The notes under the pieces were generated by a model. The model was given only the letters and a program-made list of their open reading frames with translations. It was not told where the DNA came from and ran no database searches. From Bacteroides mediterraneensis (GTDB taxonomy: Bacteria; Bacteroidota; Bacteroidia; Bacteroidales; Bacteroidaceae), in assembly GCF_900128455.1 (NCBI RefSeq), contig NZ_LT635783.1:967280-1031279 (forward strand): a stretch of 64,000 nt of DNA. The letters run 5' to 3'. Of the stretch, positions 28,078-38,058 are shown piece by piece (within the stretch, counting starts at the first letter, position 1; every line of letters starts with the position of its first letter). A program made the translations under genes and the position numbers.

Positions 28078-29103
28078 ATGAAGGACTTTACAAATTACTC
28101 ATTGCTTCCTTATAATACGTTCGGTATGGATGTAAAGGCGGCTCGTTTCGTGGAATATGAATCAGTGGATGAACTGCAGTGTTTCTTGAACGGACGGCAG
28201 GAAAAGGATGCGCCTCTTTTGCACGTAGGAAGAGGAAGTAATCTGCTGTTTGTGTCCGATTATTCGGGAACCGTGTTACATTCCGGTATTAAAGGCATGC
28301 AAGTGGTGCAGGAGACAGAGGATTTTGTGGACCTGCGTGTCGGAGCTGGCGAAGTGTGGGATGACCTAGTGGATTATACCGTACAGAAAGGATGGTATGG
28401 AGCGGAGAATCTTTCCTTGATACCCGGTGAAGTCGGTGCGTCTGCGGTGCAGAACATCGGGGCCTATGGGGTAGAAGCGAAAGATTTGATTGTGTCTGTC
28501 GAGACGGTTTCTGTCGCAACCGGCGAACTGCGGGTGTTTACGCACGAAGAATGCCGTTATGCGTATCGTGAAAGCATCTTCAAGCAGGAACTGAAAGGGA
28601 AATATATCGTCACTTATGTTACTTATCGCCTGAAAAAACATCCGGTGTATCATTTGGATTATGGGAACATCCGTTCCGAATTGGAAAAAGAGGGTGGACT
28701 ACTTTCTTTGGCTGTTCTCCGACGAATCATCATACGTATCCGGGAGGAGAAACTTCCCGACCCGGAGAAAATCGGCAATGCCGGCAGTTTCTTTATGAAT
28801 CCCATTGTACCGGTGCAGCAGTTTGAGGCGTTGCTGAAGCTTTATCCCGATATGCCTCACTACAAAGTGGATGAAAACCGGGTGAAAATTCCGGCCGGAT
28901 GGATGATTGACCGTTGCGGCTGGAAGGGCAAACATCTGGGCCGGGCGGGAGTGCACGACAGGCAGGCGTTGGTGCTGGTCAATTTGGGTGGGGCCACCGG
29001 AGAAGAGGTGGTCCGGCTGGCAGAAGCGATAGTCTGTTCGGTGAAAGAGAAATTTGGTATCGCCATTTGTCCGGAAGTTAATTTTATTGGAGAAAAGCAA
29101 TGA
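28078..29103 (+). CDS. murB: UDP-N-acetylenolpyruvoylglucosamine reductase
   Basis: 341 residues, the long (type I, E. coli-like) form. Reduces UDP-GlcNAc-enolpyruvate to UDP-MurNAc using NADPH and FAD in peptidoglycan synthesis. The FAD domain starts with the family N terminus [14 protein letters not shown] and contains VGRGSNLLF and [17 protein letters not shown]. The catalytic Ser lies in [10 protein letters not shown] (about 240), and the C-terminal Glu in CPEVNFIG. Overlaps the next gene by ATGA. Confidence 0.95.
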   Translation: MKDFTNYSLLPYNTFGMDVKAARFVEYESVDELQCFLNGRQEKDAPLLHVGRGSNLLFVSDYSGTVLHSGIKGMQVVQETEDFVDLRVGAGEVWDDLVDYTVQKGWYGAENLSLIPGEVGASAVQNIGAYGVEAKDLIVSVETVSVATGELRVFTHEECRYAYRESIFKQELKGKYIVTYVTYRLKKHPVYHLDYGNIRSELEKEGGLLSLAVLRRIIIRIREEKLPDPEKIGNAGSFFMNPIVPVQQFEALLKLYPDMPHYKVDENRVKIPAGWMIDRCGWKGKHLGRAGVHDRQALVLVNLGGATGEEVVRLAEAIVCSVKEKFGIAICPEVNFIGEKQ

Positions 29104-29897
29104 AGGTCACAATATTAGGTAGTGGCACCTCGACGGGTGTGCCACAAGTGGGGTGTATGTGTGAAGTGTGTACCAGTCATGACCCGCATGACAACCGGTT
29201 GCGTTGTTCGGGGCTGGTAGAGGTAAACGGGGTGCGTATCCTGATTGATTGTGGTCCGGATTTCCGGGAGCAGATGATTCGCCTGAACGATTACCGCCCG
29301 ATTGACGGAGTATTGATAACGCACGAGCATTACGACCATGTGGGCGGGCTGGATGACTTGCGCCCTTTCTGCCGTTTCCGGGACATAGCGGTGTATGCCG
29401 AGGAGTATACAGCCACACGCCTGAAAAACCGGATGCCCTACTGTTTTGCCGAGAATCTTTATCCGGGTGTACCGCATATCCCTTTGCACTACATAGAAGA
29501 AGGGGTACCTTTCACTGTATCCAGCATGGAGGGGAATGAAGTGGAAGTCGTGCCTTTCCGCGTGATGCATGGACAACTTCCCATCATGGGATTCCGTATC
29601 GGTCCGATGGCATGGATTACCGACATGTCGAGAATGCCGGAAGAAAGCTATGATTGCCTGAAAGACCTGAAGCTTCTGGTGATGAATGCTTTGCGAATTG
29701 AACCCCATTGGACACACCAGTCTTTATCCGAGGCATTGGAACAGACGCAGCGCATCCATGCCGAAAAAACTTACTTCATTCACATGAGTCATCAGATTGG
29801 GCTGCATGCGAAAGTGCAGGCGCAATTGCAGGAAAACGTCTATCTGACCTACGACGGACTTCAGCTTGAGGTGGATGAGAGCGGCAAGATGAAGTGA
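29100..29897 (+). CDS. Metallo-beta-lactamase-fold hydrolase (PhnP-like)
   Basis: 265 residues, starting in the murB stop (ATGA overlap). The fold's metal motif [14 protein letters not shown] sits at about 75-88, preceded by [13 protein letters not shown] and IDCGPDF. That order is typical of the PhnP/RNase Z-related phosphodiesterases, which cleave cyclic phosphodiesters. A conserved Cys pair in GCMCEVC (16-22) can bind a structural zinc, as in PhnP. Substrate not known; in Bacteroides the gene is a common murB neighbour. Confidence 0.85.
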   Translation: MKVTILGSGTSTGVPQVGCMCEVCTSHDPHDNRLRCSGLVEVNGVRILIDCGPDFREQMIRLNDYRPIDGVLITHEHYDHVGGLDDLRPFCRFRDIAVYAEEYTATRLKNRMPYCFAENLYPGVPHIPLHYIEEGVPFTVSSMEGNEVEVVPFRVMHGQLPIMGFRIGPMAWITDMSRMPEESYDCLKDLKLLVMNALRIEPHWTHQSLSEALEQTQRIHAEKTYFIHMSHQIGLHAKVQAQLQENVYLTYDGLQLEVDESGKMK

Positions 29898-30005
29898 CTC
29901 ATAAGATAAATTAATATACCTATGGTGCTTTTTTGTTGATAAATCTGTATCTTTGTGCCCTATTAAGTAGACATTTAAGTAGAAAAAATCAAAATAATAG
30001 GAAAA

Positions 30006-31547
30006 ATGGCACAAGAAGACGTTTTCAAGAAACTTGTTTCACACTGTAAAGAATATGGTTTTGTATTCCCGTCAAGTGAAATTTATGATGGACTTGGAGC
30101 CGTATACGATTACGGTCAGAACGGTGTGGAACTGAAAAACAATATCAAACAGTACTGGTGGCAGAGCATGGTGTTGCTGCATGAGAACATCGTAGGTATC
30201 GATTCTGCAATTTTCATGCATCCTACCATTTGGAAGGCTTCCGGACACGTGGACGCTTTTAATGACCCGTTGATTGACAACCGTGATTCCAAGAAGCGCT
30301 ACCGTGCCGATGTATTGATTGAAGATCAGATTGCCAAATACGACGAAAAGATAAACAAGGAAGTAGCCAAGGCTGCCAAGAAATACGGGGATGCTTTCAA
30401 TGAAGCTGAATTCCGCAGTACCAATCCGCGTGTGCTGGAACACCAGGCCAAACGCGATGCGTTGCACGAGCGTTATTCCAAGGCAATGAATGCCAACGAC
30501 CTGGCAGAACTTCGTCAGATTATTTTGGATGAAGAGATTGTATGTCCGATTTCAGGTACAAAGAACTGGACAGAAGTGCGTCAGTTCAACCTGATGTTTA
30601 CCACCGAAATGGGTTCTACTGCCGACGGTGCCATGAAGGTTTATCTTCGTCCGGAAACCGCTCAGGGTATTTTCGTGAACTACTTGAACGTACAGAAGAC
30701 AGGACGTATGAAGATTCCGTTCGGTATTGCTCAGATTGGTAAGGCTTTCCGTAACGAAATCGTGGCTCGTCAGTTCATTTTCCGTATGCGTGAGTTCGAA
30801 CAGATGGAAATGCAGTTCTTCGTAAAACCGGGAACCGAACTCGAATGGTTCAAGAAATGGAAAGAAACTCGTTTGAAATGGCATAAGGCACTGGGCTTCG
30901 GCGATGACCACTATCGTTTCCATGACCATGAAAAGCTGGCTCACTATGCCAATGCGGCAACCGATATCGAGTTCCTGATGCCGTTCGGTTTCAAGGAAGT
31001 GGAAGGTATCCATTCTCGTACCAACTTCGACTTGAGCCAGCACGAAAAATTCTCTGGCAAGAGCATCAAGTATTTCGATCCGGAAATCAACGAAAGCTAC
31101 ATTCCGTATGTCATCGAAACTTCTATCGGTGTGGACCGTATGTTCCTGAGCGTGATGAGTGCCGCTTATCACGAAGAAAAGCTGGAAAACGGCGAAACAC
31201 GTGTGGTATTGAAGTTGCCTGCTGCTTTGGCACCGGTGAAACTGGCTGTCATGCCGTTGGTCAAGAAAGACGGTCTGCCTGAAAAGGCCCGTGAAATTAT
31301 CGATGACCTGAAATTCCACTTCAACTGCCAGTACGATGAAAAGGATTCCATCGGAAAGCGTTACCGTCGTCAGGATGCCATCGGTACTCCGTATTGTGTG
31401 ACCGTCGATCATCAGACATTGGAAGACAACTGCGTAACCTTGCGTAACCGTGATACCATGGAACAGGAACGTGTGGCGATTGCAGATTTGAATAATATCA
31501 TTGCCGACAAAGTCAGCATCACCAGCTTGCTGAAAACGTTGCAGTAA
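30006..31547 (+). CDS. glyQS: Glycyl-tRNA synthetase, single-chain type
   Basis: 513 residues, homodimeric archaeal/eukaryal-like type rather than the E. coli alpha/beta form. Class II motifs: YDYGQNGVELKNN near the N terminus, then LRPETAQGIFVNY, IGKAFRNEI (motif 2), FRMREFEQMEMQFF and IETSIGVDRM (motif 3). An anticodon-binding domain covers about 390-505, starting near LAPVKLAVMPLVKK. A -7 box TATCTTTG (29948-29955) precedes it. The FKBP gene follows by 13 bp. Confidence 0.95.
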   Translation: MAQEDVFKKLVSHCKEYGFVFPSSEIYDGLGAVYDYGQNGVELKNNIKQYWWQSMVLLHENIVGIDSAIFMHPTIWKASGHVDAFNDPLIDNRDSKKRYRADVLIEDQIAKYDEKINKEVAKAAKKYGDAFNEAEFRSTNPRVLEHQAKRDALHERYSKAMNANDLAELRQIILDEEIVCPISGTKNWTEVRQFNLMFTTEMGSTADGAMKVYLRPETAQGIFVNYLNVQKTGRMKIPFGIAQIGKAFRNEIVARQFIFRMREFEQMEMQFFVKPGTELEWFKKWKETRLKWHKALGFGDDHYRFHDHEKLAHYANAATDIEFLMPFGFKEVEGIHSRTNFDLSQHEKFSGKSIKYFDPEINESYIPYVIETSIGVDRMFLSVMSAAYHEEKLENGETRVVLKLPAALAPVKLAVMPLVKKDGLPEKAREIIDDLKFHFNCQYDEKDSIGKRYRRQDAIGTPYCVTVDHQTLEDNCVTLRNRDTMEQERVAIADLNNIIADKVSITSLLKTLQ

Positions 31548-31560
31548 TAAATTAAACTAC

Positions 31561-32235
31561 ATGAACAAGAACCTATTTTGGCTGATTGCCTTGTCATTTG
31601 TACTTTCTTTCGGATTTGCATCCTGCGCGAAAGATACGACCGTGGAAGACCCGTATGCAAACTGGGAAGTGCGTAATGACCGCTATTTGGATTCCATTGC
31701 GGATGTGGCCCGTACGCATCCGGGAGAATGGGAGATATATTGTAATTACAAGATTGCAAATGAAAGTACCTCTCCCGGACTGGGAGGAAGTTCGGTGGTG
31801 ACCAATCCTTTCGAAACGCCTGCCAGCGTCAATGACTCGGTGTATATGAAGATTATTGAGCCGGGCACTGGAGCTACTCCTTTGTTTACGGACAGTGTCA
31901 GCGTGTACTACCGTGGCAAGCTGATTAACGGAACGGTGTTCGACCAGAATTATACGGGAGAGTTGGATGAGCAAATCCATGTACCTAGCCATCTGGCGAT
32001 GCAGACCAAACGGACAGATGGACAATTGGTTGATGGGTTAATTGTGGGTTGGATGACTGCTTTGCAGCAGATGAAGGAAGGTCAGCGTGTGGAATTGTAT
32101 ATTCCGGCAGATTTGGCTTATGGAGAATCCTCACAGTCTTCCATTCCAGCTAACTCCATGTTGATTTTCGATTTGAAGCTGGAGAAGGTGATTCATCCGA
32201 AAGGAATTGAAAACTACAGCCTGAAAGTGAAGTAA
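31561..32235 (+). CDS. FKBP-type peptidyl-prolyl isomerase lipoprotein
   Basis: 224 residues. Lipoprotein signal with lipobox FASC (Cys about 22). The isomerase domain occupies the C-terminal half: DSVSVYYRGKLINGTVFDQN, then QMKEGQRVELYIPADLAYGE and IPANSMLIFDLKLEKV. These are the canonical FKBP strands around the active-site Tyr, Phe/Asp and Tyr. An N-terminal segment unique to the Bacteroidetes family precedes it. It probably assists folding in the periplasm. Ends at a strong terminator. Confidence 0.92.
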   Translation: MNKNLFWLIALSFVLSFGFASCAKDTTVEDPYANWEVRNDRYLDSIADVARTHPGEWEIYCNYKIANESTSPGLGGSSVVTNPFETPASVNDSVYMKIIEPGTGATPLFTDSVSVYYRGKLINGTVFDQNYTGELDEQIHVPSHLAMQTKRTDGQLVDGLIVGWMTALQQMKEGQRVELYIPADLAYGESSQSSIPANSMLIFDLKLEKVIHPKGIENYSLKVK

Positions 32236-32256
32236 ATTCAGTCAGTGAAATAAAGA

Positions 32257-32307
32257 AACGCCATGAAGAAGGCTCCTGCGGGAGTGGGCTTCATGGCGTT
32301 TTTGTTT
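32257..32307. terminator. Bidirectional terminator
   Basis: AACGCCATGAAG pairs with CTTCATGGCGTT around an inner hairpin CTCCTGCGGGAG, followed by a T run (and A's on the other side). It lies between the convergent FKBP and lytic transglycosylase genes. Confidence 0.92.
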
Positions 32308-33081
32308 CTATCTTCTCCGTATTTTCTTGTAATAGTCGGGCACGGCAGAGATACCGAAATTTTCCGGATGGGTAAACAGGATTTTGATGGCCAGTAAGCG
32401 GTAGATATAGCGGTTGGTTTCTTCCACCAGTTGCAGGTCGATGGCTTCTTCCACTTTCTGCTCTTTCAGTTCCGTTCCGATGCGGGCCTGTCCGATGTTG
32501 TACGACTGTGCCACGGCCACCCAGTCGTGAAACTTGTCGTAGGCGGTGCGCAGGTAACGGCAGGCGGCATGGGTCGATTTTTCGATGTCCAGCCGTTCAT
32601 CGATTTTCCGTTCCACCCGCAGACCGTATTCCCGGGCCGTCTCTTTCATGAACTGCCATAGTCCCAAGGCTCCCACGGGCGAGCGTGCCTCCGGATTCAT
32701 GCCGCTTTCAATCACCATCAGGTATTTGAAATCGTCGGGAATCTGGTGTTCTTCCAGAATAGGTTCTATAAGAGGAAAGAAATAAGCCGCTTTTTGTTGG
32801 AGCGACTGGGAAAAGCGGGACAAGGAGGCCAGTTCCCTGCGCAGCTTCCGTTTGCGGTCGGAAGGATCCAGATTCACCTGTTCCCCACAGAAAATCAGTA
32901 CGTTCGGTTCCAGCAGACTGTCGGCCACTTCAATGCGGCTGAGTGCGGCATAGGCAGGAGTGCCTTCTATCTCTTCTTCGGGAAGTGAAGGTCGGGGCCT
33001 CCGGTCGGGACCTTGCGCATGCACTGTCAAGGGTGCGAGAGGCAGGAAACACACCAGCAGCAATGTCAGACCAGATTTCAT
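32308..33081 (-). CDS. Lytic transglycosylase (SLT domain)
   Basis: 257 residues. Signal peptide at 1-22. Cuts peptidoglycan between MurNAc and GlcNAc with 1,6-anhydro formation. The SLT catalytic motif is LMVIESGMNPEA with Glu125, followed by SPVGALGLWQFM. AVAQSYNIGQARI and NRYIYRLLAIKIL lie in the expected order. There is no LysM domain, so the enzyme is a short MltD-type. A minus-strand -7 box (TACCTTTG, complement of 33117-33124) precedes it. Confidence 0.92.
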   Translation of the reverse strand: MKSGLTLLLVCFLPLAPLTVHAQGPDRRPRPSLPEEEIEGTPAYAALSRIEVADSLLEPNVLIFCGEQVNLDPSDRKRKLRRELASLSRFSQSLQQKAAYFFPLIEPILEEHQIPDDFKYLMVIESGMNPEARSPVGALGLWQFMKETAREYGLRVERKIDERLDIEKSTHAACRYLRTAYDKFHDWVAVAQSYNIGQARIGTELKEQKVEEAIDLQLVEETNRYIYRLLAIKILFTHPENFGISAVPDYYKKIRRR

Positions 33082-33268
33082 ACTTCGTTTTTTTTCATGT
33101 TATCTTTTCTTGCTGGCAAAGGTAAGCGATTTATGGTCAGGGTGTACTGTCAGACTTTTAAAAGTTTTTCCGCATCGGTGGAGGTTGAACGGTAAAAAGG
33201 TCAGGTAGCAGGCAAAACGTTGTTTTTTTCTGTATTTCTTTTTACCTTTGTGCCCGTCAGAGAAGGGA

Positions 33269-33682
33269 ATGAAACATCGCGTAAATGCATATTGCCTGTT
33301 GCTTGTCAGTTTGTGGGTGCTGGTGGTCGGAGTTTTTCCACATCATCATCACAACGAAGCGTTCTGTGTCAGTCCGGACATGGAAACCTGTACTCCTGTG
33401 CATGTGCATGCGGAAGGAGAGACTTGTCATTGTCCCGGTGATGCCGACAAGCATACCTGCGATATCAGCTGTGTGACCCATTTCTCTTTTTCCACTCCGC
33501 ATCATTCCCCGGATTTCACGCCGGATTATACGTATTATACTTTGATTTATCTGTCGTCCATGTGGTTGGAGACGCCTGTCTCTGTGGAATCTACGGACCT
33601 GACTTCCTATTACATCGAAAGATTACACGCCCGGAACTTTTCGGCCGTGCGGAATTTCCGTGCCCCTCCCTTTGCTGCTTGA
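33269..33682 (+). CDS. Small His/Cys-rich exported protein, efflux-associated
   Basis: 137 residues from MKHRVNAYC. One N-terminal hydrophobic segment acts as signal or anchor (about 7-24). FPHHHHNEAFC and the run CHCPGDADKHTCDISC are strong metal-ligand candidates. The protein has no family that I recognise with certainty, though similar small proteins sit ahead of Bacteroides metal RND pumps. A -7 box TACCTTTG (33243-33250) precedes it. It is 98 bp upstream of the RND adaptor gene, which has its own -7 box (33746-33753). A metal-binding accessory role is inferred. Confidence 0.7.
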   Translation: MKHRVNAYCLLLVSLWVLVVGVFPHHHHNEAFCVSPDMETCTPVHVHAEGETCHCPGDADKHTCDISCVTHFSFSTPHHSPDFTPDYTYYTLIYLSSMWLETPVSVESTDLTSYYIERLHARNFSAVRNFRAPPFAA

Positions 33683-33780
33683 AACAACTCCGCGTGGGAG
33701 ATAGAGAGAAGTGTACTTTGCAACCAGCTTGCAGGGTATAGACGTTATTTTTGCAGCAAAATTAAAAACACCGTAATTCA

Positions 33781-34935
33781 ATGAAAAACTATATTTTGAC
33801 AGGCACATTGTGTATGTTCCTGTTGGGTGCATGTGGAGAGCATGCCCATGAACATGGCGAGGAGGGACACAGCCATGAAGAAGAAATGCATGCCGGAGAA
33901 AAGGCCGGCCATTCCGATGAGATTATCTTGGCCCCTGAAAAGGCGAAGGCGGCAGGTGTGGAGGCCGAAACCGTTCATGCGGGAAGTTTTCGCAATGTAA
34001 TTCATACCAGCGGACAGATTCTGGCTGCCCAGGGCGAGGAAGCTACTGTGGTGGCCGCTTCCTCGGGTGTGGTTTCTTTCTCCCGGAAAGTGGCCGAAGG
34101 AATGGCCGTCGGCAAGGGAACGGAACTGCTGAGTGTGTCGGCTGCCCATATTCAGGATGGTGATCCTGTGCAGAAAGCCAAGGTGGCTTATGAGAAGGCC
34201 AAGGAAGAATACGAACGGGCTCAAAAACTGGTGAGCAGTCAGATTGTGTCGCAAAAAGACTTTGCGGCCTTGCGTGAAGCCTACGAGAATGCCCGTCTCA
34301 CCTACGAAGCGTTGAAGCCGAGCATGTCGGGCAAGGGAGTATCTGTCAAGTCTCCTATCGGCGGATTTATCAAGACGTGCCTGGTGAAGGAAGGCGATTA
34401 TGTGACAGTGGGCCAGCCGTTGATGACGGTGACACAGTCTCGTCGGTTGGTGTTGAAGGCGGAAGTGTCCGAGCGTTATTATGCGCAGCTTTCCCAGGTG
34501 GTGTCTGCCAATTTCCAGACTCCTTATAATAATAAGGTCTATAGCCTTGAGAGTCTGGGTGGCAAATTGCTTTCTTTCGGTAAGTCTTCGGGAGATACCT
34601 CTTATTATGTGCCGGTGACTTTTGAGTTCGACAACCGGGGAGAGATGATTCCCGGTTCTTTCGTGGAGGTGTACCTCTTGTCGGGTGAACGGAACGGGGT
34701 GTTGAGTCTTCCGCTATCGGCCTTGACCGAGGAACAGGGTGTGTATTTCGTCTACTTGAAGCTGGACGAGGAGTGCTATAAAAAGCAGGAAGTGAAACTG
34801 GGAACTTCCGACGGCAGCCGGGTAGAGATTCTTTCCGGTGTGAAAGATGGGGATACGGTGGTGACCCGTGGTGCAATTCATGTCAAACTGGCCTCGGCTT
34901 CCAATGCCATTCCGGCGCATACACATAATCATTAA
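33781..34935 (+). CDS. RND efflux periplasmic adaptor (metal type)
   Basis: 384 residues. Lipoprotein signal with lipobox LGAC (Cys18), then a His-rich stretch (HAHEHGEEGHSHEEEMHAGE) up to about residue 45. The tail also ends HTHNH. It has the HlyD/CzcB order: barrel-lipoyl half (QILAAQGEEATV), long alpha-hairpin (about 125-185, VSSQIVSQKDFAALREAYENA), second lipoyl half, then barrel (about 215-300). It links the inner-membrane pump to the outer-membrane channel. The His-rich ends suggest a metal substrate (Co, Zn, Cd, Ni or Cu), but not which one. Confidence 0.9.
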   Translation: MKNYILTGTLCMFLLGACGEHAHEHGEEGHSHEEEMHAGEKAGHSDEIILAPEKAKAAGVEAETVHAGSFRNVIHTSGQILAAQGEEATVVAASSGVVSFSRKVAEGMAVGKGTELLSVSAAHIQDGDPVQKAKVAYEKAKEEYERAQKLVSSQIVSQKDFAALREAYENARLTYEALKPSMSGKGVSVKSPIGGFIKTCLVKEGDYVTVGQPLMTVTQSRRLVLKAEVSERYYAQLSQVVSANFQTPYNNKVYSLESLGGKLLSFGKSSGDTSYYVPVTFEFDNRGEMIPGSFVEVYLLSGERNGVLSLPLSALTEEQGVYFVYLKLDEECYKKQEVKLGTSDGSRVEILSGVKDGDTVVTRGAIHVKLASASNAIPAHTHNH

Positions 34936-34947
34936 AGCGGAGGAACT

Positions 34948-37900
34948 ATGTTGAACAAGATTATACGATTTTCCTTACAGAACCGCTTGCTGGTGCTGGT
35001 GGCTTCGGTGCTGTTACTGATAGGAGGAACCTATACGGCCTTTCACACCGAAGTGGATGTGTTTCCCGACCTGAATGCCCCGACGGTGGTGGTGATGACC
35101 GAGGCCAACGGCATGGCGGCAGAGGAAGTGGAACAGCTGGTCACTTTCCCTATCGAGACGGCGGTGAACGGAGCGACCAATGTGCGACGGGTGCGTTCTT
35201 CCTCCACCACGGGCTTTTCAGTGGTTTGGGTCGAGTTTGAATGGGATACCGATATCTATCTGGCTCGTCAGATTGTGTCTGAGAAGCTGGCCGCAGTGGG
35301 CGAGTCTTTGCCGGACAATGTGGGGAAGCCCACGCTGGGACCACAGTCGTCTATTTTGGGCGAATTGCTGATTGTGGGCCTGAACGCCGATTCTACTTCT
35401 ATGCAGGATTTGCGTACGCTGGCCGACTGGACCATCCGTCCGCGTCTGTTGTCCACCGGAGGTGTGGCACAGGTGGCCGTACTGGGGGGAGACATCAAGG
35501 AATACCAGATTCTGATTCATCCCGACCGGATGCGTCATTATGGGGTAACTCTGGGAGAGGTGATGGCCGTGTCGCGCAACATGAACCAGAATACCAACGG
35601 AGGTGTCATCTATGAATATGGCAACGAGTACATTGTGCGGGGAGTGCTTTCTACGGACGATGTGCATAAGTTGGGACGGGCTGTCATCAAGACCACGGCA
35701 GAGGGAGCACCCATTACCTTGGAAGACGTGGCCGATGTGCGTATCGGTTCACAGCAGCCCAAGCTGGGAGTGGCTTCCGAAAAAGGAAAGCCGGCCGTAC
35801 TGCTCACGGTAACGAAGCAGCCCAACACGGGTACGATTGCCTTGACGGAACAGCTGGAGAAGGCCTTGGCCGACTTGCAGAAGAACCTGCCGAAGGATGT
35901 GAAAATCTCTACTGATGTGTTCCGCCAGTCGCGTTTCATCGAAAGCTCCATCAGCAACGTACAGGAATCGCTGTATGAAGGTGCTATCTTTGTGGTCATC
36001 GTGCTCTTCCTGTTCCTGGCCAATACGCGGACAACGATTATTTCGTTGATTACCCTTCCTCTTTCCCTGGTGGTGGCCATTCTGGTACTGCACTACATGG
36101 GGCTGAGTATCAATACCATGAGTCTGGGAGGTATGGCCATCGCCATCGGTTCGCTGGTGGATGATGCCATTGTCGATGTGGAAAACGTGTGGAAGCACCT
36201 GCGGGAAAACAAGATGCTCCCGCCGGAAGAACGCAAGCCGGTACGCGAGGTGGTGTTCAATGCCTCGCGCGAGGTACGTATGCCGATTCTGAACTCCACA
36301 CTGATTATCATTGTGAGCTTTATTCCGCTTTTCTTTCTGACCGGGATGGAAGGCCGTATGCTGGTGCCGCTGGGCATTGCCTTCATCGTGTCTTTGTTTG
36401 CTTCTACGGTGGTGGCGCTGACCCTGACTCCGGTGTTGTGCAGTTACTTGCTGGGCGGAAAAACAAAAGGAGACGGACTGCCGAAAGAAGCCTTCTTGGC
36501 CGTATGGCTGAAGAAATATTACGAACGGGCCTTGCTTTGGTCGCTGGAGCACAAGAAGACGGTGCTGGGAGGTACGGTTGCCGTGTTCGTGGTGGCTTTG
36601 GGCATCTTCTTTACGTTGGGCCACAGCTTCCTGCCGTCGTTCAATGAAGGGTCGTTTACCATCAATGTCAGCTCCCTGCCGGGTATTTCGTTGGAAGAAT
36701 CCGACAAGATTGGGCGTCAGGCCGAGGAAATCCTGCTCTCCATTCCGGAAATACAGACCGTGGCCCGCAAGACGGGACGTGCGGAACTGGATGAGCATGC
36801 GCTGGGCGTGAACGTGTCGGAAATAGAAGCGCCTTTCGAGCTGAAGGACCGTTCGCATGCCGAACTGCTGGCGGATGTCCGTCAGAAACTGTCGGTCATC
36901 ACGGGGGCCAACATTGAAATCGGACAGCCCATCAGTCACCGTATCGACGCCATGTTGAGTGGTACGCAGGCCAGCATTGCCATCAAGCTGTTCGGAGATG
37001 ACCTGAACCGGATGTTTGCTTTGGGCAATCAGATAAAGGCGGCCATCAGTGATGTGGAAGGTGTGGCCGACCTGAACGTGGAGCAGCAGATTGAACGTCC
37101 GGAACTGAAGATTGTACCCAAGCGGGAGATGCTGGCCAAGTATGGCATCTCGTTGCCGCAGTTCAGTGAGTTCGTGCAGGTGAATATGGCCGGCGAGGTC
37201 GTGTCGCAGGTGTATGAAAAGGGAAAGACCTTCAACCTGGTGGTGCGTGCGGATGAGGCCGACCGGGGCGAGATGGACCGTGTGAAAGACCTGATGATTG
37301 ACGATGCGCAGGGGCGGAAGATTCCCTTGTCGTACGTGGCCGATGTGGTGTCTTCCATGGGACCGAACACCATCAACCGGGAAAACGTGAAACGGAAAAT
37401 CGTGATTTCGGCCAATACCAGCGGGCGCGACTTGCGCAGCGTGGTGAATGACATCCAGCGTCGGGTGGACGAGAAGATTACGTTGCCCGAAGGCTATCAC
37501 ATCGAATACGGCGGACAGTTTGAAAGCGAGCAGGCCGCCAGCCGTACCTTGCTGCTGACTTCCCTGATGAGCATCGTGGTCATCTTCCTGTTGCTGTACA
37601 TGCAGTTCCACGATGCCGCCGAGAGCGGGGTAATTCTGTTGAACCTGCCGCTGGCCCTGATTGGCGGTGTGTTTGCTCTGTGGCTGACTACGGGTGAAGT
37701 CAGTATTCCGGCCATCATCGGATTTATCTCCTTGTTCGGTATTGCCACCCGAAACGGTATGTTGCTGGTCACCCACTACAACCTGTTGCGTGAAGAGCAG
37801 CATCTGGATGTGCGCGAAAGTATCGTACACGGTTCGCTCGACCGTCTGAACCCGATTCTGATGACCGCCCTTTCGTCTGCCCTGGCCCTGATTCCGCTGG

Positions 37901-38058
37901 CCTTGCGCGGCGACCTGCCGGGCAATGAGATTCAGAGTCCGATGGCCAAGGTCATCCTGGGAGGATTGCTGACCTCCACTTTCCTGAATGCCTTTGTCAT
38001 TCCTATTGTGTATGAGTTAATGAACCGGAAGAAAACGACTAAAAGAACAGAAGCATGA
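34948..38058 (+). CDS. RND heavy-metal efflux pump (CzcA/CusA-like)
   Basis: 1036 residues, twelve transmembrane helices with two large periplasmic loops, as in all RND pumps. The helix-4 proton-relay motif is SLVDDAIVDVEN (about residues 400-412), the mark of the heavy-metal (HME) subfamily, unlike the drug-pump GLLVDDAI type. Further landmarks are AEEVEQLVTFPIE near 52-64 and SSSTTGFSVV near 84. It exports metal ions using the proton gradient. It starts 13 bp after the adaptor and overlaps the channel gene by ATGA, an operon of three core components. Confidence 0.93.
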   Translation: MLNKIIRFSLQNRLLVLVASVLLLIGGTYTAFHTEVDVFPDLNAPTVVVMTEANGMAAEEVEQLVTFPIETAVNGATNVRRVRSSSTTGFSVVWVEFEWDTDIYLARQIVSEKLAAVGESLPDNVGKPTLGPQSSILGELLIVGLNADSTSMQDLRTLADWTIRPRLLSTGGVAQVAVLGGDIKEYQILIHPDRMRHYGVTLGEVMAVSRNMNQNTNGGVIYEYGNEYIVRGVLSTDDVHKLGRAVIKTTAEGAPITLEDVADVRIGSQQPKLGVASEKGKPAVLLTVTKQPNTGTIALTEQLEKALADLQKNLPKDVKISTDVFRQSRFIESSISNVQESLYEGAIFVVIVLFLFLANTRTTIISLITLPLSLVVAILVLHYMGLSINTMSLGGMAIAIGSLVDDAIVDVENVWKHLRENKMLPPEERKPVREVVFNASREVRMPILNSTLIIIVSFIPLFFLTGMEGRMLVPLGIAFIVSLFASTVVALTLTPVLCSYLLGGKTKGDGLPKEAFLAVWLKKYYERALLWSLEHKKTVLGGTVAVFVVALGIFFTLGHSFLPSFNEGSFTINVSSLPGISLEESDKIGRQAEEILLSIPEIQTVARKTGRAELDEHALGVNVSEIEAPFELKDRSHAELLADVRQKLSVITGANIEIGQPISHRIDAMLSGTQASIAIKLFGDDLNRMFALGNQIKAAISDVEGVADLNVEQQIERPELKIVPKREMLAKYGISLPQFSEFVQVNMAGEVVSQVYEKGKTFNLVVRADEADRGEMDRVKDLMIDDAQGRKIPLSYVADVVSSMGPNTINRENVKRKIVISANTSGRDLRSVVNDIQRRVDEKITLPEGYHIEYGGQFESEQAASRTLLLTSLMSIVVIFLLLYMQFHDAAESGVILLNLPLALIGGVFALWLTTGEVSIPAIIGFISLFGIATRNGMLLVTHYNLLREEQHLDVRESIVHGSLDRLNPILMTALSSALALIPLALRGDLPGNEIQSPMAKVILGGLLTSTFLNAFVIPIVYELMNRKKTTKRTEA